Source: Acinetobacter sp. (GTDB lineage Bacteria; Pseudomonadota; Gammaproteobacteria; Pseudomonadales; Moraxellaceae). From it: 64,000 bases of DNA. The notes under the pieces were generated by a model, which was not told the DNA's origin, did not search any database, and saw only the letters and a program-made list of their open reading frames with translations. The position numbers and the translations under genes were made by a program. The stretch is taken from NCBI GenBank assembly GCA_031277915.1, contig JAITLL010000047.1, positions 62,001-126,000 on the forward strand, written 5' to 3'. Numbering within the stretch: position 1 is the first letter of the stretch; each line of letters begins with the position of its first letter. Shown piece by piece: positions 42,970-51,621 of the stretch.

Positions 42970-43905
42970 TTACTTTAACTTAAATAAAGTCGGCTCTGCT
43001 GCTAATTTATCTGCCAAATATTGAATCAACACACTCAATTTAGGCGGGACATGCCTTGTCGGTGGGTAAAGTAACCACAGCCCACCACTATAATAGGTTT
43101 TAAAATACCAATCTGGTAAAACCTGAACTAAAGTACCTTGTTGTAGACCATGGCGTGCAACAAAGTAAGGCAAGCTCGCAATACCTAAATGCTGTAATGC
43201 GGCACTCAAACGCACACCCGTATGATTTGCAGCATAACGCCCACGCACAGCCACACTGATCGATTTATTTCCTTGTTGAAATTTCCATTTTGAGTCACTG
43301 GCTTGTTCGCCCAAGTAAATACATTCATGCTGCTTTAAATCATGAGGATGGTTCGGTGTGCCATGCTTGGCCAAATACTCAGGTGTGGCACAAATCAAAT
43401 GGTCAATATCAATGAGCTTTCGACCCATCAACCCACCCGGTGGTTGCTCTGTAATCCGAAGCGCTAGGTCAACTCCATCATCAATGAGGTCTATATAGCG
43501 ATCTTCTAGAAGCATTTGAATATCAATTTTTGGGTAGCGTTCTAAAAATTCAGGTAAATGCGGATGAATCATAAAATGCCCCACAGCTTTGGGAACACTC
43601 ATGCGAATAATACCTTCAGGTTCGATATGAAATTGCCCTGAACTTTCCATAACTGCTTGTGCAGCATTCACCATATCTAAACAGCGTTGATAGACCTGTT
43701 GCCCACTTTCACTTAAACGAAGTTTCCGTGTAGTCCGATAGAGTAAGCGGGTGCCTAAAGCACGTTCTAAACGGGCAATCGCACGACTAACAGCAGAAGG
43801 TGTGGTACCAAGCTGCCTTGCAGTTTCAGAAAAACTTTCTGACTCGACTACCTTAACGAAGGTCGCCATTTCATTTAATAGACCCAGATTTTGATTTGTG
43901 CTCAT
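42970..43905 (-). CDS. LysR-family transcriptional regulator
   Basis: 311 residues. Helix-turn-helix MATFVKVVESESFSETARQLGTTPSAVSRAIARLERALGTRLLYRTTRKLRLSESG and an effector domain with PEGIIRMSVPKAVGHFMIHPHLPEFLERYPKIDIQM. It is divergent from the alanyl-tRNA editing gene, 89 bases apart, which suggests it controls the alaX-lysE pair downstream. Confidence 0.88.
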   Translation of the reverse strand: MSTNQNLGLLNEMATFVKVVESESFSETARQLGTTPSAVSRAIARLERALGTRLLYRTTRKLRLSESGQQVYQRCLDMVNAAQAVMESSGQFHIEPEGIIRMSVPKAVGHFMIHPHLPEFLERYPKIDIQMLLEDRYIDLIDDGVDLALRITEQPPGGLMGRKLIDIDHLICATPEYLAKHGTPNHPHDLKQHECIYLGEQASDSKWKFQQGNKSISVAVRGRYAANHTGVRLSAALQHLGIASLPYFVARHGLQQGTLVQVLPDWYFKTYYSGGLWLLYPPTRHVPPKLSVLIQYLADKLAAEPTLFKLK

Positions 43906-43994
43906 GAGGCAAAAGTTATTTGGATTTTGATTGGATTATCGCGCTTAAGAAATCGCAATACAATCTTTTCATCGTAAGGTATGTATGAAAGAGT

Positions 43995-44636
43995 ATGACA
44001 CAAGCATTGTATTTATTAGGCACATTGAGTGCTGAGGTAGAGGTCTTAGCGTGTATTCCATCTGAAGATGGACGTTTTGCTGTGCGTTTATCAGTAACAC
44101 CGTTTCACCCGCAAGGTGGTGGTCAACCTAGTGACACTGGAAAAATTGCAGAGGTAGATGTAGTTCACGTTGCAATTGAACAAGGTGAAATAATTCATTA
44201 TTGCTCACACCCCGTTGATTTGGGAAAGACATTAGCTCAAGTTGATGAAAAGAAACGTCATTATCATAGCCGATTACATTCGGCTGGACATCTCATTGCA
44301 CATGTAATGCATTTATTTGGCTGGCAAGCTATAAAAGCTCAGCACTGGCCCAACGACGCTCGTGTTCAGTTTATTCCTTTAGATACGGCCCAGCAGTTAG
44401 ATGGTGAAACTCTTCAGCAGCAATGTTCTCACTATATTCAAGATGGTTTGCCAACCCATTTTCATCAACATGCTGATGGCTTTCGTGAAATCAGTTTTGG
44501 TGAGTTTCCTGCATTTCCTTGTGGCGGAACTCATGTCACGTCATTAGCAGATATTGGTTCTATAGAAATTCAGTCTTATCAGTTTAAAAAAGGGAAGCTC
44601 AGTGTCAACTATAGCGTTGCCGAGGGGGTTGCATAA
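43995..44636 (+). CDS. Alanyl-tRNA editing protein (AlaX type)
   Basis: 213 residues, a free-standing editing domain like that of alanyl-tRNA synthetase, which removes wrongly attached serine or glycine from tRNA-Ala. The zinc-binding residues are seen in RLHSAGHLIAHV and CGGTHVTSLADIG. The protein starts directly with a short beta domain (PFHPQGGGQPSDTG), as in the mid-length AlaX class. Its TAA is directly followed by the ATG of the LysE-type exporter, so the two are made together. Confidence 0.9.
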   Translation: MTQALYLLGTLSAEVEVLACIPSEDGRFAVRLSVTPFHPQGGGQPSDTGKIAEVDVVHVAIEQGEIIHYCSHPVDLGKTLAQVDEKKRHYHSRLHSAGHLIAHVMHLFGWQAIKAQHWPNDARVQFIPLDTAQQLDGETLQQQCSHYIQDGLPTHFHQHADGFREISFGEFPAFPCGGTHVTSLADIGSIEIQSYQFKKGKLSVNYSVAEGVA

Positions 44637-45275
44637 ATGTGGCAGTTGTATGGACATGAGTTTTTAACGCTAGCACTCATTCACTTTATGGCGGTGATTT
44701 TACCGGGTCCAGATTTTGTGATTACGGTCAGACAAAGTGTGCGTTATGGTTACCTAATTGGATGTCTGACCGCGATTGGTATTGGTGTTGGGATTTCGGT
44801 TCATGTCTTTTATACCTTGGTTGGGATTGGTTTTTTGATTCAGCAAAGTGAATGGCTCATGTCGCTTATTAGAGCAGCAGGAGCAGTGTATTTAATTTAT
44901 TTGGGGTGGCAATGTTTACGTAGTCAGCCAAATACCAATATTGAAATTAATGGTCAAACAGACAGTGATACTCCAAGTTTATTTAAATCTTTTACGATGG
45001 GTTTTCTCACCAATGCGTTAAACCCCAAAGCCACTATCTTTTTTCTGGCAATTTTTACGACGATTGTAAGTACGACCACACCGATGAAAGTTCAGGTCTT
45101 TTATGGGGTATGGATGTGTATGGTCAATGCCATCTGGTTTATGGTGGTGAGTGTACTGTTTGCACAGCCTATTGTACGTAAACGATTTTTGGAGTTTGGA
45201 GTTTACTTTGAGCGGGTAATGGGGGTGTTGTTAATTGGGATTGCATTGAGATTGATTTGGGGATTGTTTGTTTAA
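44637..45275 (+). CDS. LysE-family amino acid exporter
   Basis: 212-residue membrane protein with the LysE/RhtB signature MAVILPGPDFVITVRQSVRYGYLIGCLTAIGIGVGISVH and about six hydrophobic segments. No gap separates it from alaX; a GAGGGGG site lies in the end of that gene. The pairing of an exporter with a tRNA-Ala proofreading enzyme points to protection from an amino acid that is mis-charged, such as serine or glycine, but this is inference. Confidence 0.87.
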   Translation: MWQLYGHEFLTLALIHFMAVILPGPDFVITVRQSVRYGYLIGCLTAIGIGVGISVHVFYTLVGIGFLIQQSEWLMSLIRAAGAVYLIYLGWQCLRSQPNTNIEINGQTDSDTPSLFKSFTMGFLTNALNPKATIFFLAIFTTIVSTTTPMKVQVFYGVWMCMVNAIWFMVVSVLFAQPIVRKRFLEFGVYFERVMGVLLIGIALRLIWGLFV

Positions 45276-45365
45276 TTGCTGTGAGTATTTAAGGATATTA
45301 CAGAAGTACGATTGTAGATATAGTTTTCACGACGGAGTCTTACCGTTTATACATCAGAATAACGT

Positions 45366-45498
45366 AGCTAATTCTGTTACTTTTTTTGGAAAATGTAACC
45401 AAATAACTTTCTCATCTACAGAACCTGTTAACTGTTTTCACTTATCGGGAAATGTTGCAAAAACATTATTTTTATAAATTATGGGCAGGCTGTAGATG
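45366..45498. repeat. Dispersed repeat copy 2, inverted relative to copy 1
   Basis: Reads as the reverse complement of 42781-42912. The core runs from CATCTACAG (45413-45421) to CTGTAGATG (45490-45498), again 86 bases, preceded by the hairpin GTTAC...GTAAC. Copies 1 and 2 bracket the LysR, alaX and lysE genes. Confidence 0.75.
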
Positions 45499-45671
45499 AC
45501 TCTTAGCTCGAGCCGAAGGCTAACCTAGAAATCGAATTTTAAATAATAAGACTCCGCCGTGATAACCGCTAATGACTTTTAGTTCAGCCCAAAGCTATTC
45601 ACAAGCTCTTAGATAGCACGACAGAGTATTATCGCTTAAAGTTTTAATTTCTTCAGTCGCCTTCGGCTGGA

Positions 45672-45795
45672 CTTACTTTGGTTTCGCTCAAAGTAAGCAA
45701 AAGCATTGTCATCTGCAAAACCTGTCGACTTATTTCATTTAACTAGTATTTCACAGAAACAGAATCTTTTTGATGCTACGCAGGTTGCAGACGAC
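45672..45795. repeat. Dispersed repeat copy 3, diverged
   Basis: A hairpin with CTTACTTT and AAAGTAAG is followed by a core from GTCATCTGCAAAACCTG (45708-45724) to CAGGTTGCAGACGAC (45781-45795). The inverted ends, the core length of about 86 bases and the adjoining hairpin match copies 1 and 2, but the interior has diverged. Confidence 0.6.
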
Positions 45796-45886
45796 TTTTG
45801 CGCGAGTAAATGTAGTGCTAGGACTATTTGAGTTTTAATAGTTTCCTCATTGAAAAATTGAATTTTAATGATGGCAAATTAATTAT

Positions 45887-45916
45887 AAAAAAAGACCGCT
45901 CAAAAGCAGTCTTTTC
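45887..45916 (-). terminator. Terminator of the encapsulin-desulfurase operon
   Basis: On the minus strand AAAAGACTGCT pairs with AGCGGTCTTTT (one mismatch) around a short loop and is followed by a run of T, 17 bases after the desulfurase stop. Confidence 0.8.
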
Positions 45917-45932
45917 TAGTCTAGAAATAGAT

Positions 45933-47894
45933 TTAATTGCTACGCCTATTACGCGTCAGTTGATGTAAAACCGATACCAATAAATCAATTTCTTCAGTTG
46001 TATTATAAAAAGCCAAAGACGGACGCACGGTCTGTTCCACACCAAAACGACGTAAAATTGGTTGTGCACAGTGGTGGCCAGAACGTACCGCAATACCATG
46101 TTGATTTAAAGCTTTGCCCACTTGTTCAGTTGAATAGCCTTGTAAGGTAAAGGACATGACACTGGCTTTGTGATGTGCGGTTCCGATCAAGCGTAAACCA
46201 GACACACTGCTCAGTGCATTTTGACCATATTCGAGTAGATCATGTTCATAGCGAGCAATGTTATGAATACCTAGACTTTCGACATATTCAAGTGCAGCGC
46301 CTAAGCCGACAGCATCGGCAATGTTTCCAGTTCCAGCTTCAAACTTGTTTGGTGCAGGTTGGTAAACCACCTGTTCGAAGGTAACATCTTGAATCATGTT
46401 ACCTCCACCTTCCCAAACAGGCATGCTTTCTAGCAACTCTGGTTTTGCATAGACCGCGCCAATACCCGTCGGCCCAAACACTTTATGTCCAGAGAACACA
46501 AAAAAGTCTGTATCAAGGGCCTGAATATCGGTAGGGATGTGCGAAACAGATTGAGCACCATCAACTAAAACACGTACACCTTTGGCATGAGCAATTTTAA
46601 TGACTTCAGCAACAGGTGTGACTGTACCTAAAGCATTCGAAACTTGAGTAATCGAAAGTAGTTTAGTGCGCTCATTAATCAGTCTTGGCAACTCTTCTAA
46701 AATAATCTGACCTGTGTCATCGACAGGAATGACCCTTAATTTTGCTCCAGTTTTTTTAGTGAGTTGATACCAAGGCACAATATTGGCATGGTGCTCCAAG
46801 TGAGAAACAATGATTTCATCACCTTCACCAATATTTTGTTCGCCCCATGTTTTTGCAATCAGGTTAATGCCTTCGGTTGTTCCCCGAACAAAGATAATTT
46901 CTTTGGAAGAGGGCGCACCAATGAATCGGGCAACTACATTTCTTGCATATTCATAAGCATCGGTGGCACGAGCCGCTAATTCATGTGCAGCACGGTGAAT
47001 ATTCGAGTTTTCATGCTGATAAAAATAAGCAATCCGATCAATCACGCGTTGCGGTTTTTGTGTGGTCGCAGCATTATCCAACCAGACTAGAGGGCGGCCA
47101 TTGACGCGTTCTTGTAAAATTGGGAAATCGCGGCGAATGGCGTGTATATCTAGCGGTTGCGCACTGCTTGCTACAAAGGTGGGTTGTGATGGTTGATAAT
47201 GACTATAACTTTGTCCACTTTGAGGCAAGTCTAAAAAATAAAATGCAGAGCTTGCCGAACTTTGGGTAGGCGTGTTCGTTGCAAAACGATCTTCAGCCAG
47301 CAATGATTTCAGCTGGTCACCATGGGGCAACTGAAAAGACTGCGCAACTGAGTAATTATCCTCAACACCTTTAACTGAAGGTTCTGCTGTACTTGGAGCA
47401 GAAAAATCATTTAAAAAATAATACGGTGATTCACCTGCACCAGTAGGTACGCTTGGTTCAATGCGTGGCACATTGGGTTCACTATGAGCAGCTTGTGGCA
47501 AATGTGGTTCAAATGGTGGGCGCGGTAAATTCGCACCACCAACCACAGGTGCAGACGCTACAATTCGGCGTTCAGGGTAATCTGGCAAATTTGGAATATG
47601 CTCAGGATATTCCGGATTGAGACTTTTCTGAAAGGCGATATTAGGCGCACGACCACTGAGTGCAGAAAATGGTTCACCTGGTTGTGGTGGGTGCGGTGGT
47701 GCTCCGACAGGTAAGTCCAAGTTAAGGCCCGATGGAGAAGCTGAACTGCTTGAGCTTGGTAATGCTGAAAAAAACTCATTGGCAAGACAGGCAATCGTGG
47801 ATTCATCGGGGAAGTTGGCTGGTGGGTTAACACCAGTCACTTCAGGCCCCGTTGGACTACCTTGCAGATTACTTGTAGTTAACTGGGTAGTCAT
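45933..47894 (-). CDS. Encapsulin cargo cysteine desulfurase (SufS-like) with long disordered N-terminus
   Basis: 653 residues. The C-terminal ~405 residues, from LDIHAIRRDFPILQERVNGRPLVWLDNAATTQKP, form a type II cysteine desulfurase: PLP lysine in FVFSGHKVFGPTGIGAVY and catalytic Cys in AVRSGHHCAQPILRRFG. It frees sulfur from cysteine. The first ~245 residues are Pro/Ser-rich and repeat short motifs (FFSALP and PFSALS; YYFLNDF and FYFLDLP), the type of extension that directs cargo into family 2A encapsulins. The ATG at 47894 has GGAGG nine to ten bases upstream and overlaps the end of the shell gene by 26 bases. Confidence 0.93.
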   Translation of the reverse strand: MTTQLTTSNLQGSPTGPEVTGVNPPANFPDESTIACLANEFFSALPSSSSSASPSGLNLDLPVGAPPHPPQPGEPFSALSGRAPNIAFQKSLNPEYPEHIPNLPDYPERRIVASAPVVGGANLPRPPFEPHLPQAAHSEPNVPRIEPSVPTGAGESPYYFLNDFSAPSTAEPSVKGVEDNYSVAQSFQLPHGDQLKSLLAEDRFATNTPTQSSASSAFYFLDLPQSGQSYSHYQPSQPTFVASSAQPLDIHAIRRDFPILQERVNGRPLVWLDNAATTQKPQRVIDRIAYFYQHENSNIHRAAHELAARATDAYEYARNVVARFIGAPSSKEIIFVRGTTEGINLIAKTWGEQNIGEGDEIIVSHLEHHANIVPWYQLTKKTGAKLRVIPVDDTGQIILEELPRLINERTKLLSITQVSNALGTVTPVAEVIKIAHAKGVRVLVDGAQSVSHIPTDIQALDTDFFVFSGHKVFGPTGIGAVYAKPELLESMPVWEGGGNMIQDVTFEQVVYQPAPNKFEAGTGNIADAVGLGAALEYVESLGIHNIARYEHDLLEYGQNALSSVSGLRLIGTAHHKASVMSFTLQGYSTEQVGKALNQHGIAVRSGHHCAQPILRRFGVEQTVRPSLAFYNTTEEIDLLVSVLHQLTRNRRSN

Positions 47895-48801
47895 GATATT
47901 TGTCCACCTCCACATCATCTAATACTGCCAGCGCATCATCAGTGAGTACTGCAAGTGAGCAATATAATGAGATTAGATACGACGCAATCGCGTTACGGTT
48001 GATTCCCATAAAGCGTACCGAAAGCCCTGGTGACTGTTCTCCAGCAAGGCCTGGTTGGAACAACCCAACAATGCCTTGACGCTTTTCACCAACACGAAGC
48101 AGCAAGATTTTAGTTTTGCCATCTTCAACCGGAATTTTATTGGATGGAATAAGTGGAATACCGCGCCATGTAATGAACTGAGAACCAAATAAGCTAACCG
48201 TTGGAGGTGGTACGCCACGACGTGTACATTCACGGCCAAATGCTGCAATCGCATCAGGATGTGCTAGGAAAAAACCTGGTTCTTTCCAGACTTTACGCAG
48301 CAAATCATCGAAATCATCTGGAGTCGGTGGGCCATTTAAAGTTGAAATACGTTGGTCATCTGTCACACTCGCCAATAAACCATATTCAGGGTTATTGATA
48401 AGCTCACTTTCTTGACGTTCTTTAATGGTTTCAATGGTTAAACGAAGTTGTTCTTTAATCTGGTCATGTGGGCTGCTGTAAAGGTCAGCAACACGTGTAT
48501 GTACATCTAAAACAGTTGATACACCATTTAAAAAGTATTCGCGTGGCTCAGGGTCATAATCAACAAAAGTCTGAGGTAATGTTGCTTCATCACGCTGAGT
48601 GCAAGCCACCTGAATGTCATCGGTATTATTTACACGGTTTAGGCGATAAATACCTGCTTCAACAGGAAGCCATTGAAGTAAGTGAGTCAGCCATCTGGGA
48701 GTAATTGTAGAAAGTTGGGGAGCAGTTTTGGTTGCATTGGCCAGTTGACGGGCCGCATGGTCCCCAAGAGCAAGTTGGGCTTTGTCTGTATTTTTCGCCA
48801 T
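47869..48801 (-). CDS. Family 2A encapsulin shell protein
   Basis: 310 residues (MAKNTDKAQLALGDHAARQLANATKTAPQLSTITPRWLTHLLQWLPVEAGIYRLNRVN). This is the SrpI-like shell protein with a phage HK97 fold that assembles into a protein nanocompartment. The desulfurase next to it is the standard cargo of this family, and such compartments in Acinetobacter have been described as storing elemental sulfur. AAGGA is nine bases before the ATG. A 248-base gap separates it from the serine acetyltransferase gene, so it may have its own promoter. Confidence 0.93.
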   Translation of the reverse strand: MAKNTDKAQLALGDHAARQLANATKTAPQLSTITPRWLTHLLQWLPVEAGIYRLNRVNNTDDIQVACTQRDEATLPQTFVDYDPEPREYFLNGVSTVLDVHTRVADLYSSPHDQIKEQLRLTIETIKERQESELINNPEYGLLASVTDDQRISTLNGPPTPDDFDDLLRKVWKEPGFFLAHPDAIAAFGRECTRRGVPPPTVSLFGSQFITWRGIPLIPSNKIPVEDGKTKILLLRVGEKRQGIVGLFQPGLAGEQSPGLSVRFMGINRNAIASYLISLYCSLAVLTDDALAVLDDVEVDKYHDYPVNYK

Positions 48802-49049
48802 GAATCTTTTTCCTTATTACAGTGGCTTGGTAAATCAAAAATTAAAAATTCTAGGATGGATATAAACTAGAATTAGTTCTGGTTTTAAAATAAAAGAGCG
48901 TTATAAATTTTTAAAATAAGAAGTTTATTTATTAAAAAATCTATTTTTAAAATAAAAATATATTTAAATTAGAAATAAGAATTTAATTAATTTGCTAAGT
49001 TTTTAGTATTTATTTGTCTCCTTATCTATTTATTTAATATCTATAGTTT

Positions 49050-49991
49050 TTAACTGGGAATATGATTTTTTTGATAAGACTCATTTGGTGACTGTAAAAT
49101 CTGGCTACCCGCAGCAATACTATGTGTAAGCCAGACATTACCCCCAATAATAGAACCTCGGCCAATCGTAATACGACCTAAAATCGTGGCACCTGCATAG
49201 ATCACAACGTCATCTTCAACAATTGGATGGCGTGTATAGTCTTTTTTCAAAGCACCATCATCATTCGTTTCAAAACGTTTAGCTCCAAGTGTTACGGCCT
49301 GATAAATACGAACACGTTCCCCAATGACACTGGTTTCACCAATCACCACACCTGTACCATGATCAATGAAAAATCCTTTACCAATTTTTGCACCGGGATG
49401 AATATCAATGCCCGTTGCAGAATGTGCCAACTCAGAAATAATGCGAGACAATAGAGGCACTTGAGCATAGAGCTGATGTGCAATACGGTGGTAAATAATC
49501 GCAAAGATGCCTGGATAGCAGAGTAATACTTCATCTACACTATGTGCTGCCGGATCACCTTCATAAGCCGCTCGCACATCGCCATCTAAAAGACGACGTA
49601 TAGAAGGTAGTGTGTTGGCAAAATCCTGCACAATATTTTGAGCAAGTTCCTGTGGTTGTTGGGCTGTGCTCAAATGACCCAAATGTCGTTTTGCCTCATA
49701 ATTTAAAGCCAGTTGTACCTGAGCATGTAAAGCTGTCAGCACTCGATTTAAAGTGTAGGCAATATAGGAATCTTCAGTTTCTTGGCGTAAGTCAGCAGGG
49801 CCTAAACGCATTGGAAATAAAATGCCGCAAAGGTCATCTAAAATAGCTTTTAAAGCTTCTTTAGACGGAAGTTCACGGCCCCCAAATTCTTTGGTTCTGT
49901 GCTGTTGCTGACGCCAGTCATGCCTTGCTTGTTGTAAGCCCTGTACAACAGCATTAATGTTCCATTGAGTCACAAGCTTTCCTTGATTCAC
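49050..49991 (-). CDS. Serine O-acetyltransferase (EpsC/CysE type)
   Basis: 313 residues. After an N-terminal helical domain, the C-terminal part is a left-handed beta helix with hexapeptide repeats: GIDIHPGAKIGKGFFIDHGTGVVIGETSVIGERVRIYQAVTLGAK, with the catalytic His-containing DHGTG. It makes O-acetylserine from serine and acetyl-CoA, the acceptor for sulfide in cysteine synthesis. Encoded between the rhodanese and encapsulin genes, it belongs to the sulfur storage cluster, where it would help refill cysteine. Confidence 0.92.
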   Translation of the reverse strand: MNQGKLVTQWNINAVVQGLQQARHDWRQQQHRTKEFGGRELPSKEALKAILDDLCGILFPMRLGPADLRQETEDSYIAYTLNRVLTALHAQVQLALNYEAKRHLGHLSTAQQPQELAQNIVQDFANTLPSIRRLLDGDVRAAYEGDPAAHSVDEVLLCYPGIFAIIYHRIAHQLYAQVPLLSRIISELAHSATGIDIHPGAKIGKGFFIDHGTGVVIGETSVIGERVRIYQAVTLGAKRFETNDDGALKKDYTRHPIVEDDVVIYAGATILGRITIGRGSIIGGNVWLTHSIAAGSQILQSPNESYQKNHIPS

Positions 49992-50009
49992 TGAAAATTT
50001 ATTGAAGTT

Positions 50010-50519
50010 TTAGTCTTGTTGCCAAGGGAGTTGATGAATACGCCAGCCGTTTTTCTGATTACGTTGTTGGTTATCATCTAAGTCACCTTCAAAGCCTTCA
50101 AGAACGTTATAAATGTGCTCAAAACCTGCATTAAATGCGGCTTCGGCTGCTTGTGCTGAACGGTTGCCACTACGACATAGCAAAAGAATGGTTTTATCTT
50201 TGCCAACTTTTGATTCAAGCTCTTTTAAAAAACGTGGATTGCGGTTAAACGATGTGCCTGTTGCCCAAGCGACATGAACACTTTTAGGGACATAACCTAC
50301 AAATTTACGTTCTTCATTGGTGCGCACATCAACTAAAACAGCTTCTTCTTGTTGTATGAGTTGCCATGCATCAGTAGGTGATAAACTGCCACTAAAATTC
50401 AATTTATGGTCTTGTGCGTATTGCTGTGCTTTAGAAAGAATTTCTTGGGCTGAAAAGGATGGATTTGAATCATTTGAGATAAAGCTTTGCGGAGCTTCTG
50501 TATTTAATTTAGCGTTCAT
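50010..50519 (-). CDS. Rhodanese-domain sulfurtransferase
   Basis: 169 residues with one rhodanese domain: VDVRTNEERKFVGYVPKSVHVAWATG and the active-site loop LLLCRSGNRSAQAA with the catalytic Cys. It passes sulfane sulfur between thiol carriers. It is the first gene of the cluster (AAGGA before the ATG), 18 bases upstream of the serine acetyltransferase, which suggests a role in moving sulfur into or out of the encapsulin system. Confidence 0.9.
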   Translation of the reverse strand: MNAKLNTEAPQSFISNDSNPSFSAQEILSKAQQYAQDHKLNFSGSLSPTDAWQLIQQEEAVLVDVRTNEERKFVGYVPKSVHVAWATGTSFNRNPRFLKELESKVGKDKTILLLCRSGNRSAQAAEAAFNAGFEHIYNVLEGFEGDLDDNQQRNQKNGWRIHQLPWQQD

Positions 50520-50716
50520 TGAATATATCCTTATCTTCGATTCAGATTGTTATTGTTCAATTTACGCGTTTTTAAATATAAGCAAAAATAAGGAATATCT
50601 ATTTATATATATTATTTTTATAAATAAGAATGGGGCATATTTTTATAAAAAAGTATTAATTAAGCTTATATAGTTCTTTAATTAAAATTGATGGAATAGT
50701 AATTTTAATAGTTAGT

Positions 50717-50754
50717 AAAAAACCGTGTGAATTAAAATAATCCACACGATTTTA
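50717..50754 (-). terminator. Terminator of the SDR gene
   Basis: CGTGTG and CACACG with A/T-rich extensions form a stem, with a run of T on the minus strand, four bases after the SDR stop codon. The 239-base gap to the rhodanese gene otherwise shows only AT-rich sequence. Confidence 0.65.
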
Positions 50755-50758
50755 AAAA

Positions 50759-51496
50759 TTAAGCAAATCCACCATTTACCCGAATGACTTGTGAATTTAC
50801 CCAGCGTCCATCTGGGCCAGCTAACATAGCAATTACACTGGCAATTTCTTCAGGTGTTCCGATTCGTTCTAATGGAGCGAGTTTTGCAATAGCTGCCACT
50901 TGCTCATCAGTTTTTCCATTATAAAAAAGGTCAGTTCCTATCGGGCCGGGTGCAACTGCATTTACAGTAATATTTCGGCCGCGTAACTCATTTGCTAACA
51001 CATGTACTAAGCCTTCTACACCTGCTTTTGAAGCAATATAGGGGCCATATGCCGGAAAAGATTTAGCAATTACGCTGGTCGAAAGGGCAATGATTCGGCC
51101 ACCATCTGGAACTGTTTCAGCTGCATGAGCCAATATTAAAAACGCACCACGTAAATTGGTATGAATTACTTTATCGAAATCTGGCAGACTTTCAGGGGTA
51201 ATTTTTGCCATAGGCATAATACCGGCACTATGAACTACTACATCTAATTGACCATTTACGGCTTTTGCTTCTTGAAATAAACGACCCACCTCATATTCAT
51301 TTGCTACGTCGGCTTGAATAGCAGAAGCTTGACCACCTTGTTCCACAATATGATCTACAGTTGCTTGGGCATGCACCTTATTGCCAGCATAGTTAACAAT
51401 GACATAAAAGCCATCTTGGGCTAAGCGTTCAGCAATTGCACGACCAATACCGCGTGATGCACCTGTAACAAGAGCTGTCTTTTTTGAAATATTCAT
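50759..51496 (-). CDS. Short-chain dehydrogenase/reductase
   Basis: 245 residues, classical SDR: nucleotide-binding TGASRGIGRAIAERL, structural NxAG replaced by HSAG (VVHSAGIMPM), and catalytic Tyr-Lys in YGPYIASKAGVEGL. ALSTSVIA carries the serine. The Asn-Tyr after the second strand (VIVNYAGNK) suggests NADP(H). It reduces an unknown carbonyl compound. A LysR gene is divergent across 125 bases and is the likely regulator. Confidence 0.88.
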   Translation of the reverse strand: MNISKKTALVTGASRGIGRAIAERLAQDGFYVIVNYAGNKVHAQATVDHIVEQGGQASAIQADVANEYEVGRLFQEAKAVNGQLDVVVHSAGIMPMAKITPESLPDFDKVIHTNLRGAFLILAHAAETVPDGGRIIALSTSVIAKSFPAYGPYIASKAGVEGLVHVLANELRGRNITVNAVAPGPIGTDLFYNGKTDEQVAAIAKLAPLERIGTPEEIASVIAMLAGPDGRWVNSQVIRVNGGFA

Positions 51497-51621
51497 TTTT
51501 AGATTGCCTGTTTGTGTAAGTATGGCTTATTTTAATAGTATAGAAATATGGGATAAATCTTTATAATTGGATAAGATAATTCCATATTCATTAATAATAG
51601 ATGGAGTTAAAAACGAGCACC

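Larger units (their letters stand above)
45276..45932. other. 657-base non-coding block of dispersed repeats
   Basis: Between the exporter gene and the desulfurase gene I find no credible gene; an ORF at 45268-45477 falls mostly inside a repeat copy. The block holds two copies of the terminal-inverted-repeat element, an inverted pair TCACGACGGAGTC (45327-45339) / GACTCCGCCGTGA (45550-45562) bracketing the first, and the desulfurase terminator at its end. Such stacking marks a site that tolerates insertions. Confidence 0.65.

Noticed and set aside
45268-45477. Short ORF after the LysE-type exporter gene
   Set aside because: Most of it lies inside repeat copy 2 and it has no ribosome site or recognisable sequence.
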